Source: Flavobacterium sp. WV_118_3
GTDB lineage: Bacteria > Bacteroidota > Bacteroidia > Flavobacteriales > Flavobacteriaceae
NCBI RefSeq assembly: GCF_039778605.1
Contig: NZ_CP156060.1
Location: 868,001-932,000, forward strand
Reading direction: 5' to 3'
DNA length: 64,000 nt
Position numbers and translations under genes: made by a program
Shown here: in pieces, positions 61,032 through 64,000 of the stretch
How the letters are laid out: each line of letters starts with the position of its first letter
Numbering within the stretch: the first letter of the stretch is position 1
Notes under the pieces: model-generated
The model's input: the letters and a program-made list of their open reading frames with translations, nothing else
The model's database searches: none
What the model was told of the DNA's origin: nothing

Positions 61032-62264
61032 ATGAATAAAATTTTTGTAATAATTATAACGGCTGTCTGTGGAAGTATTCCGGTTTCTGGTCAAACAGTG
61101 AATAGCGGACAGTTAAAAGTGTTGCCCGAAACTAAATTTTCCAGTGTTGCCGATTTTAAAAACACCAATACTGCGAGTCTCGAAAATAACGGTACTTTTT
61201 TTGTCCATGCCAATTTTCATAACGATGGAATTGTTGAGTACGATCCAACGCAGGAGGGAGTAACCCGTTTTGTCGGACAGCGACAGCAAAATATCTCGGG
61301 TGCAGTTGTGAGTAAGTTAAACCATACGCTATTTAATAATCATTCTGAACAACCGGCCCTTTTACTTACTGGTGAAATCAGCATTGGTGGAAATTCGGAT
61401 TTTGAATACGGAATTATAAAAGTGGAAGAGAACGGTAGTTTTATTTTTGAAGAGAATGCAACCCATAATAATGCCGATATGAATAGTCATGTGGAAGGTT
61501 TTGTTGAACGACATGGTAAAAACGAATTTAACTTTCCTGTAGGTCATAACGGTTTTTATAATCCTAAAGCTATCGGAGTGTCGCAACGGGACGATATCGT
61601 TTTTAGAGGTACCTATCGTAAGGAAAACTCCAATTCGCAATATCCGCATAGTCAAAAAGAGGAAAATATTCAGTTTGTTGATACGATGCATTACTGGATG
61701 TTGGAATGTAATCATGCTGAAATACAAGAACTTCCTTTGAGCTTGTCTATAGACGAAAACCTATTAGAGGCTGATCCGGAATCGGACGGCAATACCGAAA
61801 TTGCTATTGTTCGTTGGGATAGTGAAGCCCAGCATTGGAAATCATATACGACAATAGTGGATACCGATCAGAAATTAGCGACAGCTATGATAGAACGTGC
61901 CGGTATTTTTGCACTGGCAAAGATTAAAAAATCGGATGGTGATGATGAAAACAGTAAAAACAGTGAAATAATTGTTTATAACGGTATTTCTGGAAATAAT
62001 GATGGAAAAAACGATTTTTTCTTTATTGATGGATTAGAAAAACTGACAGAAAATTCGTTGGAAATATACAACCGATGGGGAGGAAAGGTATTTGATGCGA
62101 ATCAATATGGCAGTCACGAAAACTGGTTCAGAGGATATTCCAATGTCAAAGGAACTATCGATAAAGGGAAAAAACTTCCATCAGGAACTTACTTTTATGT
62201 TTTAACGTATAAAATAGCCAATGGTAAAATTAAAAAGAAAGCAGGATATCTATATATCAATTGA
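61032..62264 (+). CDS. Surface protein with T9SS type B (gliding motility-type) C-terminal domain
   Basis: The 410-residue protein has a signal peptide (MNKIFVIIITAVCGSIPVSG) and a beta-rich passenger (about 25-300) with a HYWMLECNHAEIQ-type segment of the kind often seen in such proteins. A type B C-terminal domain (about 310-410) carries IIVYNGISGNNDGKNDFFF, LEIYNRWGGKVFDA and LPSGTYFYVLTYKIANGK. It is exported by Sec and the type IX system. Type B proteins usually need a partner PorP/SprF protein, and one follows directly 70 bp later. Confidence 0.92.
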   Translation: MNKIFVIIITAVCGSIPVSGQTVNSGQLKVLPETKFSSVADFKNTNTASLENNGTFFVHANFHNDGIVEYDPTQEGVTRFVGQRQQNISGAVVSKLNHTLFNNHSEQPALLLTGEISIGGNSDFEYGIIKVEENGSFIFEENATHNNADMNSHVEGFVERHGKNEFNFPVGHNGFYNPKAIGVSQRDDIVFRGTYRKENSNSQYPHSQKEENIQFVDTMHYWMLECNHAEIQELPLSLSIDENLLEADPESDGNTEIAIVRWDSEAQHWKSYTTIVDTDQKLATAMIERAGIFALAKIKKSDGDDENSKNSEIIVYNGISGNNDGKNDFFFIDGLEKLTENSLEIYNRWGGKVFDANQYGSHENWFRGYSNVKGTIDKGKKLPSGTYFYVLTYKIANGKIKKKAGYLYIN

Positions 62265-62334
62265 ACCCGGAACGCTTGATTATCAATCAAAAGGATTATG
62301 CTTTACAACATATCAGGCTATATAAATAACGTTA

Positions 62335-63537
62335 ATGATGAAAAAAATTATAACAATAGGAACAACTTTATTGTGTTTCGTCTGTTCGTTTGCACAACAA
62401 GATGTTCAGTATACACAATATATGTATAATAAAATGGCTTTTAATCCCGGATATACCGCGACAAGTGGAATACCTAGTATTGTTGGACTCTATAGGTCGC
62501 AATGGATAGGGATTGATGGAGCTCCTAAAAATATAGTATTATCAGGACAAACGCCTATAAAAGAAAACCGACAGGGTATTGGATTTACTGTCGAAAATGA
62601 TAAAATCGGCCCTTCTTCAGATACCCGTTTGGCATTTAGCTATGCGCATCCGGTAATGCTTTCGGACGAAATAATAATGTCGTTGGGAGTAAATATCTGT
62701 GGAAATTTTATGGAAATTGACTATGATAAATTAAAAATTCTTGATCATACCGATAAAGAACTAAGAGGGAAATTGTCACAATTCTCGCCAAATATTGGTG
62801 CCGGTGCTTACTTTTATTCAAAAAAATGGTTTGCCGGCTTGTCGGTACCGGATTTTTTAGAAACAAAATTTTACAACGATATACAATCGTCGGTAGCTAA
62901 AAGAAAAATGCATTATTATCTTACGGGTAGCTACTCGTTTGATTTGGATGATATGATTCAGTTTAAACCGGGAGCATTGATTAAAATGGTTCCGGGAGCA
63001 CCTTTAGGAGTCGATGTCTCTACAACTTTTCTTTTTAATGATAAACTGCAGTTGGGAATATCTTACAGATGGGGAAATGCACTCAGTTTTTTGACTGGCT
63101 TTAAAATTGGCGATTTTACTGTTGGCTATGCATATGACTATAGTGGGGGGACTGTTGGAACGTATACTTCGGGAACGCATGAGGCTTTTTTGCAATTTGA
63201 TATTTTAAAAAAACATGCTGAAAATGAAGACAAAGATCTGCCGAAACACAACCATAATACGATGACAGAATTGCTTCAGAGGAATAAAACTGAAGAGCAA
63301 CAGGATCTGGAACTGAAAAATAAACCAGTTAAAACAAATCCGACTACTACCACTGAAAATAAACAGTTTAAAAATGAAAAACACCTTCGAAAAGAACAGG
63401 CAAAACGCGAAAAAAAAATAAAGCAAGCCCAGGAGAAGGCACTTAGGAAAGAAGCTCGTAAAAAGGAAAAAGTACAGCAATCGAGAAAAGAACCTTCAAA
63501 AGAGAAGTCGGTTAGCAAAGCGAAAAAGAGCCGTTAA
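62335..63537 (+). CDS. PorP/SprF-family type IX secretion membrane protein
   Basis: The 400-residue protein has a signal peptide (MMKKIITIGTTLLCFVCSFAQ). An outer-membrane beta-barrel of the PorP/SprF family spans about 22-290: QDVQYTQYMYNKMAFNPGYT, GLYRSQWIGIDGAPKN, and DYSGGTVGTYTSGTHEAFLQ. Members such as SprF pair with a specific type B cargo, here most likely the protein encoded upstream. The last ~105 residues are an unusual Lys/Glu/Gln-rich helix (EKHLRKEQAKREKKIKQAQ) with no counterpart in the barrel family as I know it; it would lie on the periplasmic side. Confidence 0.9.
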   Translation: MMKKIITIGTTLLCFVCSFAQQDVQYTQYMYNKMAFNPGYTATSGIPSIVGLYRSQWIGIDGAPKNIVLSGQTPIKENRQGIGFTVENDKIGPSSDTRLAFSYAHPVMLSDEIIMSLGVNICGNFMEIDYDKLKILDHTDKELRGKLSQFSPNIGAGAYFYSKKWFAGLSVPDFLETKFYNDIQSSVAKRKMHYYLTGSYSFDLDDMIQFKPGALIKMVPGAPLGVDVSTTFLFNDKLQLGISYRWGNALSFLTGFKIGDFTVGYAYDYSGGTVGTYTSGTHEAFLQFDILKKHAENEDKDLPKHNHNTMTELLQRNKTEEQQDLELKNKPVKTNPTTTTENKQFKNEKHLRKEQAKREKKIKQAQEKALRKEARKKEKVQQSRKEPSKEKSVSKAKKSR

Positions 63538-63632
63538 AAAATGCGTAACGTCTTGAAAAAGAAAAGGCAAAACATAATAAACAAAGAGTACGTTGAATAA
63601 CAGAAAATAAATAGTACTATAAATATAAAAAT

Positions 63633-63790
63633 GGGCTGTCTCAAAAGTCAAAACGCTATTTTTTAGGATAAGAATAATGTGTTAAAATTTAAAAATAACT
63701 GACAATGAATCGGTAGAAAACAGGTTTTAAGGCATTTTAGTGTCAATCATTCAAAACAGAAAAGGGGCTGACTCACTTTTGAGACAGCCC
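63633..63790. mobile_element. 158-bp MITE-like element with 16-bp terminal inverted repeats
   Basis: GGGCTGTCTCAAAAGT (63633-63648) and its exact reverse complement (63775-63790) bracket 126 bp without a coding frame. The right end also folds into a hairpin close to the gdhA terminator (26574-26610). The ends resemble those of IS1182/IS5-like elements as I recall them. No clear target duplication was seen. Confidence 0.5.
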
Positions 63791-63843
63791 CATTTCTTAT
63801 ACAATAAGGTCATAATAAAATAGCAATACTATAATTTGCAGGA

Positions 63844-64000
63844 TTAATTAAGGAAATATGATTTTTTGTATTCCGATGGGGTAATACCGTGGTACTTTTT
63901 AAAAGATTTAATAAAGCTTTCGTTGGTATTGAATCCCAGAAAATCATAAACTTTAATATGTTCTTTGCTTTTTGTTTGAAGTAAAACAACGGCCTTATCC
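63844..64000 (-). CDS. AraC-family regulator, C-terminal end only
   Basis: The leftward frame is open to the window edge (52 codons visible). It reads as the second helix-turn-helix of an AraC-type DNA-binding domain: VYDFLGFNTNESFIKSFKKY then HGITPSEYKKSYFLN and stop. The LGFNTNESFIKSFKKYHGITPSEY pattern is the diagnostic AraC family end. Its target cannot be read. The 5' part, including any sensor domain, lies outside. Confidence 0.85.
   Translation of the reverse strand, partial: DKAVVLLQTKSKEHIKVYDFLGFNTNESFIKSFKKYHGITPSEYKKSYFLN

Overview
The window is chromosomal DNA of a Bacteroidota bacterium, almost certainly a Flavobacterium-like member of the Flavobacteriaceae. The evidence is T9SS type A and type B sorting domains, a PorP/SprF protein, bacillithiol synthesis (BshB1), a single-chain PurL, DUF4199 and PBCV-adaptor proteins, a class A2-type beta-lactamase, and promoters of the Bacteroidota form TTG-N17-19-TAnnTTTG in front of both tRNAs, gdh and pyrE. 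Most of it is ordinary dense chromosome, with a few AT-richer accessory patches. No rRNA, CRISPR array, prophage or complete insertion sequence was seen. The genes at both edges are cut: dps on the left and an AraC-type regulator on the right.

0-6 kb: partial dps, a small secreted protein, a SulP transporter followed by two beta-carbonic anhydrases (a likely bicarbonate uptake and hydration group), a LETM1-like protein and a lipoprotein Cu/Zn superoxide dismutase. 6-14.5 kb: a leftward fatty acid beta-oxidation operon (MarR regulator, fused FadB-type enzyme, thiolase, acyl-CoA dehydrogenase) with an acyl-CoA synthetase just upstream. A four-helix-bundle (S23-type) gene with purine-rich inverted flanks interrupts it. 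14.5-19.4 kb: an LTA-synthase-like membrane phosphatase/sulfatase-fold enzyme, two poorly known proteins, tRNA-Tyr and a TlpA-like thioredoxin lipoprotein.

19.4-24.8 kb: a Crp/Fnr-type regulator, a TauE/SafE exporter and an MBL-rhodanese protein form a sulfur-handling operon. Two matching inverted repeats lie at exactly the same distance from the two -7 elements. A TonB-dependent receptor is divergent. 25-46.7 kb: housekeeping and metabolic genes (glutamate dehydrogenase, pyrE, NUDIX, coaD, ddl, rluD-like, purL, isochorismate synthase, bshB1), secreted proteins (M14 peptidase, T9SS-A protein, class A beta-lactamase) and one isolated AT-rich Sll1717-type P-loop ATPase. tRNA-His closes this block.

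46.7-53 kb is the main accessory patch. It holds small membrane-anchored proteins, a membrane protein with a long heptad-repeat coiled coil, and a seven-gene leftward operon built around an SPFH-GYF protein and a TerB-like/zinc-ribbon membrane protein, reminiscent of the Bacillus YdjG-YdjI membrane-stress proteins. 53-56 kb has an amidohydrolase and small membrane or secreted proteins. 56.6-63.5 kb is a cell-surface module: a 1427-residue fibre-like protein with nine near-identical 36/37-residue repeats and YadA-head-like beta-roll segments, a T9SS type B protein, and a PorP/SprF protein with an unusual lysine-rich tail. The right edge has a 158-bp element with 16-bp perfect terminal inverted repeats.
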